Assembly: GCA_946803715.1 (NCBI GenBank)
Contig: CAMPET010000091.1
Location: forward strand, 246,723 to 266,050
Direction: 5' to 3'
Length of the DNA stretch: 19,328 bases
Source of the DNA: Beroe ovata
Taxonomy: Eukaryota > Ctenophora > Nuda > Beroida > Beroidae
Under the pieces are notes generated by a model that saw only the letters and a list, made by a program, of their open reading frames with translations, had not been told where the DNA came from and did not search any database. Of this stretch, positions 9,715 to 18,337 are shown piece after piece (the first letter of the stretch is position 1; each line of letters opens with the position of its first letter). The position numbers and the translations under genes are program-made.

Positions 9715-10619
9715 TATGTACTATCGGGTGGTGTTTGTATTGAAATGTATACCCAGCTAATTAGAGGTGCCAAGTGAAGCTCACTCATTGAAAGTAAGGG
9801 TATTCTTATGTGACCTTCGTATACAGAGCACGTATATAACCTTTGTGAGTTTGAATCATCCATTAGGTTCTTAATTGATGGAATCATACCATATACGGGA
9901 TAATATGGACATTGTGTATGGTGGCGCGGGTGATACACATGTCTAGAAATATATTACAGTGTAAAGTTTGTGCATAGTTAACCATATTCTTTCCCCCTCT
10001 CTCCATCCCTATTCCCTGTCTTACTGCATTCGGTAGTGGTAAAGTGAGGCTCGCGTGTAGGAGGAAAAAGCAGGGTGAGGGGGAAAAGTGGAGAAAATTC
10101 TGGGAAACATTACCCCCAAAGAACAGCTATTACACTTGTTCTCTGTACACACTTTGCAGAGCTTTCCTCCCCAGCGAATATAATGTATCGGTGTGTGAGC
10201 AGTATATTCTCTCAATATTCAGTTTGGAAGAGTTTTGATAGAGCTTGGTTGTGTACTTCGAACGAAGGCGTGATTTAATCTTATCAAGAAGAAGAAACAG
10301 GAGATGTTCCAGTGAAATTTCGAGCAAAATTTTCAGCTGAATTATGAGCGAAATCGAGGTATAATCAAATCAAGGTTCTTCACTTTCCTATAGTATTTCA
10401 GATACCGAGATTCATGTTTCCAAAACGTTCCATTGGGTGTAAATTGTTTGCAGTCTCTGCAGATCGAATTAAATTCTGAGTCAGATCAAGTAACGTGAAT
10501 GATCTTAAATTGGTAGCATCACCTCTGTTTCATCGTCAAAACATATTAAAATGCACGTACAAATGTATGTCATGAGGTGTGACTAAGTGTGTGAAGTGAG
10601 GAGTGAGTCGGTAGTGGGG

Positions 10620-10627
10620 TATATAAG
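10620..10627 (+). promoter_or_regulatory. TATA box
   Basis: TATATAAG matches the canonical TATA element and lies 57 bp upstream of the ATG at 10677. With transcription starting about 30 bp downstream, this leaves a 5' leader of roughly 25 bases. It is the clearest TATA element in the window. Confidence 0.5.
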
Positions 10628-10676
10628 GTGAAGCTGTGAATGAGTGAGATGGTGAGTGATTTAACAGAGGAGGAAA

Positions 10677-10835
10677 ATGAACCAGCTACTATATCGTATT
10701 ATCCTGTGTCTTCTCTCTCTCTCCACTCCGCCTAAACTTGCCGTACCGGTTAAAAACTACAGTATGGGTCACAATAAACATGGCAACGCTAGTTGCATGG
10801 TGGCAAGGAAATGTTATACCGCAAAAATGAGCTGA
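10677..10835 (+). CDS. Possible small secreted peptide (52 aa) or first exon
   Basis: ATG at 10677 in a favourable context (GAGGAAAATGA) opens 52 codons. The N-terminus MNQLLYRIILCLLSLSTPP is basic then hydrophobic, like a signal peptide, with a plausible cleavage around residue 22 (KLA|V). The remaining 30 residues contain two potential N-glycosylation sites (NYS, NAS) and two cysteines five residues apart (CMVARKC) that could form a small loop. A TATA box sits 57 bp upstream. The 3' end overlaps by 22 bp, antisense, the tentative last exon of the Ig/FN3 gene. No family is recognised. It may instead be the first exon of a longer gene: weak donors are present at GCC|GTACCG and ATG|GTGGCA. A chance ORF remains possible. 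Confidence 0.38.
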   Translation: MNQLLYRIILCLLSLSTPPKLAVPVKNYSMGHNKHGNASCMVARKCYTAKMS

Positions 10836-13813
10836 ACACTGATGAATAGCAATGAGATGGAGACTCTCAATTTAGCAACAGTCAACAGATTGATACATTC
10901 GGGCATTTTGATAGCATATCGGCCCTCGCCTCCACCAACGGAGCAATTAGTTACGGAGTTCTTGCCAGCCAACGTGGAAAAAGAAAATACAGGCATGTTT
11001 TGAGGGAAAACAACATTGAAATGATGCGTAGCGGTTTGGTTAAGAACACAGTGTATTACAGTGTGCGGGACAAGAAAAGGACAGTGCTCAACAAATTTCC
11101 ACCCTCATTTACACCGGGCTGAACTACTAGTAAACTAGCAACATTCATGAATCGAGAGAGAGAGAGGATCATTATGATCATCATGCCAGGCGGGAGGCTA
11201 GCCCAAATGAAAGCAAGTGTGACGTAACCCGTGTGTGTGTGTGTGACACTGTGATAGGATGAGAAACATACAAACATAGACTCACGCTGAGGGACAGGCT
11301 CCTTTGGTTCCGTTGGCGGCTCGGTGGGAGGGACGGTGGGCGGCTCGGTGGTGGGCTTCACCTCGTGGGATACCTCTCTGACTAGCCCGTCAACCCCGTC
11401 ACTGTACTCGTTCACAGTTTTGACATAGAACACGAACTTGCCCACACCGGGCAGGGTAGTGGAGTACTCAGTGACATCACCTCCGACTGTTTCCTTGGAA
11501 ACGGGAGTCGTGGTACCATCCTCAGCCTCCTGCTCCACCTCAACCTCAATTGCGGTAATGATCAGGTTGGCATTGGTGTTGCTCTCCAGGCTCCACACTA
11601 TGGTTACGTCAGTGAGGTTGTACCCAGCAGAGGTGGCCTCCAGGCTGTCAACTGCCTGGGGTGGTCCTGCAAGAATGGGCACCTATTCAATGCTTAGTTC
11701 AACCTTATCGGGAAATATTACAGAGGCGAAGTCACCGCATGAATTTCATTCAAAATAATGCTTATTCGGAAGAAATCAATCAGGCATGACCAGTCACTTG
11801 TGCCACGTCCTATGAACATTGAAACGTCATCTACAGTGATTCAGGAGAGTATTTCCACACTTAAGAATATCTATTAGATATTCAACACACATTATGGATG
11901 ATTGATCGGGTAATTTTGAAAAAAAGGATTCACACTCTCAATCAGAGTCAATCATTCTGTTAAAACGTCACTGAATCACATGCTGGGAAAAGTAATCCAC
12001 TTGAGAGGTAAAATGTCACCGAAATTTGTAGAGCACTGTCGTTTACATAAAAGAGAGAGGGAAGCAATGATTGAAGCTATCCCAAAACGAACGAAATCCA
12101 CTGTTCAAATTCAAATTGGTATCAATTCTCGGCTGGAATTTCAACATTCCAGTATAACTGAATCAGCAAACGAACAGTGGAATTCGTTGTGTTTTGAGCT
12201 TTCAATGGATTGATGAAACATGAAACTGAAAGACAGCATTCACTCAAGGAACCAAAAACACACAAACACAAACACGAAAGAAGAAATGATCAGAAAACAT
12301 ACATAATGAGAGCAAGGATGGATTATTCACAGGTTGAGAGTTCATTTCATCAACTTGCATTAAGGACATGGTATAACATGAAACATTCAGCAGACGATGA
12401 ATCCAGCTCAAAATAGGCACGAAAACAGTTATCCAACTAATTGATAACGTTAATCTCAATAATTGATACTCCAAACTAAGATGAAATGAGGGTGAAGTGA
12501 TGTCAAATTTCGAGAAAGAGGGATACTAAAGTGATTGAAAAAATTTCTCTGGGGAAAACTCTGGGAGTGTACTTACTGCAGTCTGCATTCGCTGGACATG
12601 GTTCTGTGTGGAACATTTCTATTTCGACAGTTTCACTGTGACGTATACAATGCATACACCCATTCAAACACCATATTCACAATTCGTATTGGGGTGAATA
12701 CGAGAAAGTCGATACGTTTCACACAGATACCGTGACTAAAGACACAAACACAAAACAGAGACACACCCCTGCACAGGACATACAGTAAGGTAGACTCACG
12801 GTTATCCTTGGTGGTAATGCTGGCCTCGGTGTGCAGAACATCGGGGTGGAATCCGGCATCGTTTCCGGGCAGTACTCTGACGTTGTACTGGGTAGCGGGC
12901 TGCAGTCCGGTGAATTGGTGCGTTGTGGTCGTGATTGTCTCCTGTAGACGAGACACTCGGTACAAATGTGAATTGTGACAAGCATTACTTCAAAATCCTT
13001 GTTCAAGGTATAAGCTAGCGGCAAAGTAGGATGATCTGACGTTACCTCTGGGCTCCATTCTGAAGCGCCCACTGACTGCAGTCCGACTACGTACTTGTCA
13101 GCATTCTCAGTTGCATCGAATGATACAGAGATGGAGGTGAAATCGGAGTCAAGAACGAGGTTGGACACAGACACGGAAGGGGGCTCTGGGGAATATGATT
13201 TAGTAGCATAGATACAAGTTGTTCTTTACACGATATTTGGCAACACATTTCTCAGTTATACTAACCAAGCACACTCAATGTGAACAGATCGGAAGCTCCG
13301 AACCGCTCAACGTTACACCTAAATTCATGACTGTCAGCACCGGTAACCTCTTTGAACGTGACCGTTAACCGACCGCTTTCTTTCTCATCATTGGCATAAA
13401 CCCTGGTACTGGGATCTGGAATAGAACTGATGTGAAAAACTGCACTCAACGGTGAGAAACAAGTGTAAAAATGTGTAGAAAGAGATTATAACCGTTAGCG
13501 TTGATCATTCCTTCATATTGTTCGTGGACCCAAAGAGAATCTCCGTCGACGAAAAGGTCGGGAGTTGGGGTACGGCCATCGGGTACTTCCCACGAACACT
13601 GTATCACCATATCCGTCTTCCAGTTGATGACACCATCTTCACTCGGTGTTGGAGTGATGGACATATCTACCACATTGGCGTATGTTGTGTCTGAGGAGAG
13701 CGGGGGATTAGAGCTATCTGTGAGGATAATGGGGAGAGAGAGTTTAAACAGTTGTGATATCACTTACTCAGTAACACCAGACTAAGAATAACTGCTAGGT
13801 TGACATTTACCAT
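10814..13813 (-). CDS. Ig-FN3-FN3 cell-surface or secreted protein, seven exons
   Basis: Exons on the minus strand are 13813-13768, 13717-13493, 13415-13266, 13185-13046, 12941-12800, 11666-11286 and, tentatively, 10929-10814. All junctions are GT-AG and stay in frame. Introns are phase 1 except the fourth (phase 0). The start CCACCATGG is strong and exon 1 is a signal peptide (MVNVNLAVILSLVLL). Exons 2-3 form an Ig-like domain with its two cysteines in VIQCSW and HEFRC. Exons 4-5 form a fibronectin-III domain, ending in the typical GLQPATQYNVRVLPGN. Exon 6 gives a more divergent FN3 domain and then a TEPPT-type Pro/Thr linker. The last exon follows the branch-like TAACTAAT and acceptor GGTGGAG and ends in a hydrophobic tail (VSISLLFISVQLIFAV), as in GPI-anchored proteins. 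That gives 399 residues. If the acceptor GGCAAG (just before 10976) is used instead, the protein ends four codons later and is secreted. Exact family is not recognised; an adhesion or receptor role is inferred. Confidence 0.8.
11667..12799 (-). other. Large intron of the Ig/FN3 gene
   Basis: This 1,133-bp intron between C|GTGAGT (12799) and TTCTTGCAG (11667) is far longer than the gene's other introns, which are mostly 50-105 bp. Several open frames occur in it (for example plus 11980-12213 and plus 12210-12416, minus 12244-12474) but none has a domain or in-frame splice sites. It separates the two FN3 domains, so it is a domain-boundary intron. Confidence 0.7.
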
Positions 13814-14288
13814 GGTGGAAAGTACCTGACGCGGGATAGAGTTAAAATGCCGTTATATTATCGAACAATGATCGACCTGAATATAACTGCTTTTAAACTA
13901 GCATAACATCGCCGGTTGCGAGACAGTGTAATTTGAAATCAAATAACTCATTCACAGAATCCTCGGAACCGTTTTATACATAGTTAACCAGATTCAACCA
14001 AAGGGCTCAGTGCATACAATTGTTGCACAGGGTCAAAAGAAGATATGCATATACCGGCACTATCATCTAAAACTGGAATATTGGATGCCAGAAAGCATCA
14101 GGGACAGATAGGTGGATTATCAAGAACAAAATGCCGAGTCAAACACTAAATATCAGGTCGCTTTACAATCCCAACGATAGCCAATAGCTACACTGACAGA
14201 ACGGAAATAATGGCTTCAAATAGTGCAAAATGACCCGCGCATTGATTCAGTCAGAAATTCAAACTACTGCGGAGTAAACACAGAGCTG
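13814..14288. promoter_or_regulatory. Upstream region of the Ig/FN3 gene
   Basis: About 470 bp between the Ig/FN3 start codon and the GC-rich island. An AATATAAC element at about 13854-13861, read on the minus strand, could act as a weak TATA-like box some 40 bp before the ATG. No open frame or repeat is worth reporting. Confidence 0.35.
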
Positions 14289-14930
14289 TCTAATTGCTGC
14301 GCGCGACGCGTTTTGCATTCGCGATAGGCATACCTTTTCCTTTGAAGGTTTTTTGCCTGCCTTGCGATGCTAGGCCCATGCGCACACGTTGCGCCCCTGT
14401 TCTACTCAGTGAACTTAAAAGTCGTAGAAACCAAACCACTGAGACGCGCAGCGCGCGCGGAGTATTTGGGTCACGCAGCGCAGGAACACATGACATAGGC
14501 CGTTGCCGGATGTTATCTGTCCACTGTTTCTTACGCGCGGCGCGCAAGAAACAGTGGACAGATAACATGACATCCGGCAAATAGGCCCAGCTGAGCGCCA
14601 TCAGCCATGAGCGAGATCGAAAATTTAATTTCTGAAAATGATTTGCGGCGCGCGCGCAATGAAATTTGCGCGATCACAGGCAGCGCGGGGCAATTGTATT
14701 TGTCGACAGCCAATGTTATATTGTCTGTCCTCTGTGGACAGATGGCATCCGGCAATGTTTCCGCGCGGCGGGATCCATTTCCAAATTGGAATGGTCCGCG
14801 CGCGAGAAACTGAGGCCAGATAAAATCTGACAACGCGCGCGCGGATCATAATGAAATTCTCGACAGGGGCGATCATCGACAGCCAATAATTCAATAAATA
14901 AGGGGCGCGCCCGCGCGCAACGGACGGATA
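14289..14930. other. GC-rich island with many GCGCGC words
   Basis: Against AT-rich surroundings this segment carries repeated GCGCGC and CGCGCG runs (for example 14298-14310, 14446-14460, 14534-14545, 14647-14660, 14762-14770, 14800-14805, 14833-14842, 14904-14918). Frames of 60-103 codons are open on both strands at once, as expected of such sequence rather than of genes. No gene starts here in either direction. It overlaps the inverted-repeat element below. Confidence 0.75.
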
Positions 14931-14970
14931 TTATTATCAGAAAACATCTGGCAAGCGTGACCCAAATACT
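14461..14970. mobile_element. Candidate non-autonomous foldback or MITE-like element, 510 bp
   Basis: AGTATTTGGGTCACGC at 14461-14476 is the exact reverse complement of 14955-14970, giving 16-bp inverted ends 510 bp apart. A TA lies two bases inside each outer edge, so an insertion at TA with a 12-bp terminal repeat (TTTGGGTCACGC) would fit Tc1/mariner-type elements. Inside are a long hairpin (14503-14580) and degenerate copies of a GGACAGAT..CATCCGGCAA word (14555-14580, 14740-14756, and CATCTGGCAA at 14945-14954). No transposase is encoded. The classification is inferred; one copy cannot prove mobility. Confidence 0.45.
14503..14580. repeat. Long hairpin-forming inverted repeat
   Basis: The left arm from TTGCCGGATGTTATC onward pairs with a right arm ending GACATCCGGCAA. 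The core TTATCTGTCCACTGTTTCTT pairs perfectly with its complement around a GC-rich centre (GCGCGGCGCGC), and the right arm has a 5-base insertion. The total stem is about 35 bp. Confidence 0.9.
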
Positions 14971-15132
14971 GATCCGATCGCTTGTTGCTCAGATGACTGA
15001 CCTGAGATGTCATCACCGTGACAACGGGCCGCTACTCACTATAAGTTGAAGTTTACACTACTACACTATAGTTACTACTACTGGGGCTCCAACATTTCAG
15101 TCACAGACTACAGAGTAAAATAAGGGGCGCGC
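14897..15132. repeat. Direct repeat AATAAGGGGCGCGC, two copies
   Basis: The identical 14-mer occurs at 14897-14910 and 15119-15132. A shortened form, AATAAGGCGCGC, occurs 3.6 kb away at 18731-18742 inside an ASF1 intron. Exact recurrence of such a GC-rich word in this background suggests a dispersed repeat family or a shared binding site. Confidence 0.7.
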
Positions 15133-15474
15133 TATCAGCAAATGCAATGTGTTGTGTGCGCACATAATAATTATAATCATATCAATGATAGACCCTGGTT
15201 TCGAGCGCGCGACACTCAGGCCCTCATATCATGGCACACGAGTGTGGAGAGAAATTGGGGAATTGAAAAGCACAGTTCTAGCTTGGAATGTGCAGGCAAA
15301 TCATCTCACCAAATAAAAACAAAAACATTGAGTTTTAGTCAATAAGGATAAGTTTAAAACGATTTCAACTCACATTGACATATTCCATATTCACTAAATC
15401 TGATGTTAAACTTAAAGATGAACTTAAAGCTAACTTGCAGTATTCTACGGACTAAGCAGGGAAGGGTGATGTTC
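14971..15474. other. Downstream flank of the protease gene, no gene seen
   Basis: About 500 bp holding a short TAC/TAG-rich stretch (about 15050-15085), one copy of the AATAAGGGGCGCGC repeat and the presumed 3' untranslated region of the cathepsin gene. I found no AATAAA on the minus strand within 200 bp of its stop, so the polyadenylation site is not located. The 67-codon plus frame at 15142 has no features of a protein. Confidence 0.5.
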
Positions 15475-16452
15475 TTACTCAACAGTAGCTGAGGTCACCA
15501 TCTGGTTAACTCCACAGCTACCATCACCTCTGTAGATCCTGTAGTATCCCTTCTCTCCCCAGCCAGTGCCCCACGAGTTCTTGATAGTCCAGTAGGGTGT
15601 GCCATTCTCCACGCCGTACCCAGTGATCAGCACACCGTGATCCAGACCGTATGGATTGCACAGAATTTTCCATGGGTGCGCAATTCCGCTCGTGTAAAAC
15701 TGCATCATGTTGGCGTTGATGCCAATGCTAACTGGACCATTGGTTGCAACGTATGCCTTGATCTCGTCCTCGTCAGTGGAGACGTGCTCTCTGCCGGACA
15801 CAGTGACTTTAACTTTGCTCTCATCGAACTTGCACTCTCCCTTCCTCCCGGTGTAAGCGTAGTCTTCCTCGGAAACCAACCCTCCGATTCTCTGTACCTC
15901 AGAGTACGCCTGGAAAGGCAGACCACCGTTACATCCTTGGTCAACAGTGTCGCAATCCACAAGCTCCTGCTCTGAGAGAGAGACGAGTGTCCCATTAGCG
16001 ATGGCCCATCTTCCCTCAATGTTTCCAGTTGTGGAGAACGCCCAACAACTACCGCACATTCCTTGGTTCTTGACGGGCGTCACAGCGTTCTTCTCCCTCC
16101 AATCGATAGAGTCAGGGACAACAGTCACATCGACGGGCTCTGCCTTGGGGATCATACTCGCATAGAACAGATCCTTCTCAGACATTGGGTTGAGGTAGTG
16201 CTTCTGGAACTCCTCTGGTGACATATCCGAGAACTGGTTCATTCCGTATGTGGCTGTTCCCTTTTCCATCCTGTTGAGTAGCTCCCACTGGAGCATGTTC
16301 TTGTAGAACGTCCAGTATCGAGAGTTGTGTTCTTCCTCTGTCTCGTAAACACGGCCATGTTGAGCCATGAACAGATCGAATGAGGCGGAGGTGAGCCTCT
16401 CCGAGAATGCCAGGCCCATGAGGGCGGTTGCGAGAACTACAAATCTGAGCAT
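15475..16452 (-). CDS. CTSF: Cathepsin F-like papain-family cysteine protease (preproenzyme), intronless
   Basis: A single exon encodes 325 residues. Residues 1-17 (MLRFVVLATALMGLAFS) are a signal peptide. Residues 24-85 are an I29 inhibitory prosegment with the cathepsin F style pattern (R45, F49, N52, then GTATYGMNQFSDMS). The mature enzyme starts near residue 113 (PDSIDWRE) and has oxyanion Gln130, catalytic Cys136 in GSCWAFS, His272 in LDHGVLITGYG and Asn292 in KNSWGTGWGEKGYYR, so it should be active. The segment MQFYTSGIAHPWKILCNP is characteristic of cathepsin F. Family members act in lysosomes or are secreted and cleave proteins. Vertebrate cathepsin F has a cystatin-like extension before the prosegment, which is absent here. 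N153GT is a potential glycosylation site. It lies head-to-head with the CXorf65-like gene. Lack of introns is unusual beside its neighbours. Confidence 0.95.
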   Translation of the reverse strand: MLRFVVLATALMGLAFSERLTSASFDLFMAQHGRVYETEEEHNSRYWTFYKNMLQWELLNRMEKGTATYGMNQFSDMSPEEFQKHYLNPMSEKDLFYASMIPKAEPVDVTVVPDSIDWREKNAVTPVKNQGMCGSCWAFSTTGNIEGRWAIANGTLVSLSEQELVDCDTVDQGCNGGLPFQAYSEVQRIGGLVSEEDYAYTGRKGECKFDESKVKVTVSGREHVSTDEDEIKAYVATNGPVSIGINANMMQFYTSGIAHPWKILCNPYGLDHGVLITGYGVENGTPYWTIKNSWGTGWGEKGYYRIYRGDGSCGVNQMVTSATVE

Positions 16453-16936
16453 CGTGATTGAGAATTGAGGAAAAGTGAGAGAGTGGTGTAGGAGAGCGGA
16501 TTATCAGGAGTCCTGTGACCTGGACTAATTAGGGGAGAGCAAGCACACAGATAAGATAACACTGTAACCCGATACAAAACACATGCAGTGGACGGCAGCT
16601 GACTCGTGATATGTGAGCTCTGCCCTTATCAATAGGACTGTGATACTAAATGTTCGATTTTCCGACGAGAATTTAAGTCTGGCCCACGTGACGAATTTCC
16701 CCACTGATACAATATAATTTCAATCAAACTCAATTTTTTTCTGCACAGAGAAAGTGTACTCACATACATTTTTATATCACCCTCGCCATGGACTATTCTT
16801 AGAGGAGGCAGATTGTTTTTTGAAACATGAAGAGCTCATCGTCGGTAAATGAGATTGTTGCTACTCAATGGTGGAGGGAATTCGGATGACAGTTGTTATG
16901 AGCGTTCCCGTGTATTGTAGTTGTTGTGATTGTCCA
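16453..16936. promoter_or_regulatory. Shared divergent promoter region
   Basis: 484 bp separate the start codons of the cathepsin gene (minus) and the CXorf65-like gene (plus), so both promoters and 5' leaders must fit here. Visible elements are a double GATA motif (AGATAAGATAA, 16549-16559) and a CACGTGAC E-box (16685-16692), the core of the motif bound by TFEB/MITF factors at vertebrate lysosomal genes. No TATA box is seen. An out-of-frame upstream ATG at 16827 opens a 20-codon frame overlapping the possible upstream start of the plus gene, which could damp its translation. Confidence 0.5.
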
Positions 16937-17960
16937 ATGTTCGTCAGTGTGAAGTACGGTGATCACGAAGAGAAGCTGTTCAACCCTGATTGTACGGTGA
17001 ACAACTTACTACAGTGCATACGGAAGTGTATACGACCGAACCTCAAAGAGAAAGGTTCTGAAAGTAGTTATACATCTCTTGTCATGATAGAACTGTTTCG
17101 TGAGACGTGAGGGGGACTGAAAATTTGCATGACATCATAGATCATGCTGTTTTCACATTCTGTATATCTGCAGAGAGACTTGACCTGTTCTGCGACGAAA
17201 CGGGATCGCTAGATCTCTACAAGAAGACCTCACACAGAGCTCTTGAGTTTCTGAAACCAAGGGAATCGTACGTTCTCATCAAACTAGCACGTGAGGATGA
17301 CCAAATTTGATAACATACATGTATCTGTTAACCCCATGCTACCGAATGTTAACAGATGTGTTGTCAGTTGATGTTAACGGTGATCCTGTGAGCTATACAC
17401 CGCTGTTGCACACATTAAACCCGGCTACAAATGCTATGCACATGACAGTTCCTTTCAGTGAGTGCTGACAACTTGAAAAGAGGCGATGATTGATGATATG
17501 GCAGACGCTCCAAAAAAACTTTCTTTATAATAACGGCACATCCATTAATAGGAGCTGTAGAGTCACAGGAGCGTTGGGACGAATTGAGGAAGCTACTGAC
17601 GGCCGTGGAAGCTATCAAGAACCCGAAATTACACACCAAATCTGAACTGCGGCCAAGTACTCCTACAGGTAATTTGCTCACTGGGCTTTATCCGACATCA
17701 TAACATATCAGATTCACTCTAATGACAGATGTCACAGATTCACTCTCATAACACATTTCACATTCCCCTCAGTTTCATCAGTGGGAGTGAGTGTAGTGAA
17801 TAGTGCAGTGACACGTGAACAAAGATACAAGATACAGGGCAGTGGTAAGGAGCGGAAAAGTAGGTCTCACCAGAGACGGAAATGCGGCAAGAGCAGTAGC
17901 AGAAGTCAAACACGACAAGACATTCTCGTAGATAGAGAGGACGAAGGGGGAGAGATGTGA
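16937..17960 (+). CDS. CXorf65: CXorf65-like protein (Il2rg/PF15874-type family), five exons
   Basis: Exons are 16937-17054, 17174-17290, 17356-17457, 17552-17668 and 17773-17960 (TGA). All introns are phase 1 GT-AG (119, 65, 94 and 104 bp) and the joined frame gives 213 residues. It begins MFVSVKYGDHEEKLFNPDC, continues through LDLFCDETGSLDLY and SYVLIKLA, then GDPVSYTPLLHTLNP. This order and spacing match animal CXorf65 proteins (MFI.IKHGDN, DLCDETGT, TYYVCK, PLL.NPEP), a small family of unknown function. A predicted helix (ERWDELRKLLTAVEAIKN) and a basic, Ser-rich tail (KERKSRSHQRRKCGKSSSR) follow. The first donor is uncertain: AAAG|GTTCTG (17054) best fits the homologues, whereas C|GTGAGA after 17099 has the better consensus and adds 15 residues in frame. 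The start at 16937 matches the family; an in-frame ATG at 16868 would add 23 residues. Confidence 0.8.
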
Positions 17961-18337
17961 GATGAGGGGATTGTAACAGATTGTGATTAGAGCTGCCAGC
18001 CGTCGTTCACGATCAGAGTTGTCCAGTGAAAGTTTTTAGTTTGAACATTATATATATCGAATGAGTTCATCCTACAAGTTGACGATTCAAAACATATGTA
18101 TGTATGTTAACTAATGGAGCGTTTTAATTGTTACATCGAATATTGCGCCTTGTTCAAACAAGTTTATTGAGATTCAATTCGTAGTTATTTACTAGTTTTC
18201 CTTGTAAAGTCCAGCAACTGAGAGAGCCCTGAAAAGCAACACACGCAATAATTCCGAGCGCCCATATCTTCACTGAAGAAAGCAAACCTGCCAAATTCAA
18301 CTGTTGAATTGGTGATTTATTTTGTTGCGAGGTTGCG
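17961..18337. other. Convergent 3' region between the CXorf65-like gene and ASF1
   Basis: 377 bp separate the two stop codons, so both 3' untranslated regions end here and may overlap. No AATAAA is seen for the plus gene. On the minus strand AATAAA occurs at 18321-18316, only 17 bases after the ASF1 stop, and at 18168-18163, which would give a 3' UTR of about 190 bases. Confidence 0.5.
18163..18168 (-). terminator. Likely ASF1 polyadenylation signal
   Basis: AATAAA on the minus strand, about 170 bases past the ASF1 stop codon. It is a better-spaced candidate than the copy at 18316-18321, which lies almost on the stop codon. Confidence 0.45.

Larger units (their letters stand above)
8542..10617. 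other. No supported gene; repeats and low-complexity DNA
   Basis: Open frames here (for example plus 8734-8997, minus 8893-9129 and minus 9714-9938) have no recognisable domains, and their splice signals do not chain in frame. The stretch includes an imperfect direct repeat (CTCTCTCTGATCACGGA / CTCTCTCTGAGCACGGA) at about 9190-9234, the polypyrimidine tract at 9262-9432 and a 14-bp palindrome at 9701-9714. A cluster of short overlapping frames at 10021-10330 looks like chance. Confidence 0.5.

Noticed and set aside
11980-12416. Two plus ORFs (77 and 68 codons) inside the large intron of the Ig/FN3 gene
   Set aside because: Lys/Arg/Glu-rich low-information frames with no domain, no promoter elements and no splice chain.
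14290-14894. Up to six overlapping ORFs of 60-103 codons on both strands of the GC-rich island
   Set aside because: Simultaneously open frames on both strands reflect GCGCGC composition and few stop codons. The hairpin makes some of them translations of an inverted repeat, and no domain is recognisable.
14289-14930. Bacterial insertion or horizontally acquired gene fragment in the GC-rich island
   Set aside because: No coding-like frame or bacterial family is visible. Inverted ends and hairpin fit a repeat element better.
15637-16165. ORFs antisense to and in other frames of the cathepsin gene
   Set aside because: Shadows of a strongly supported coding frame.
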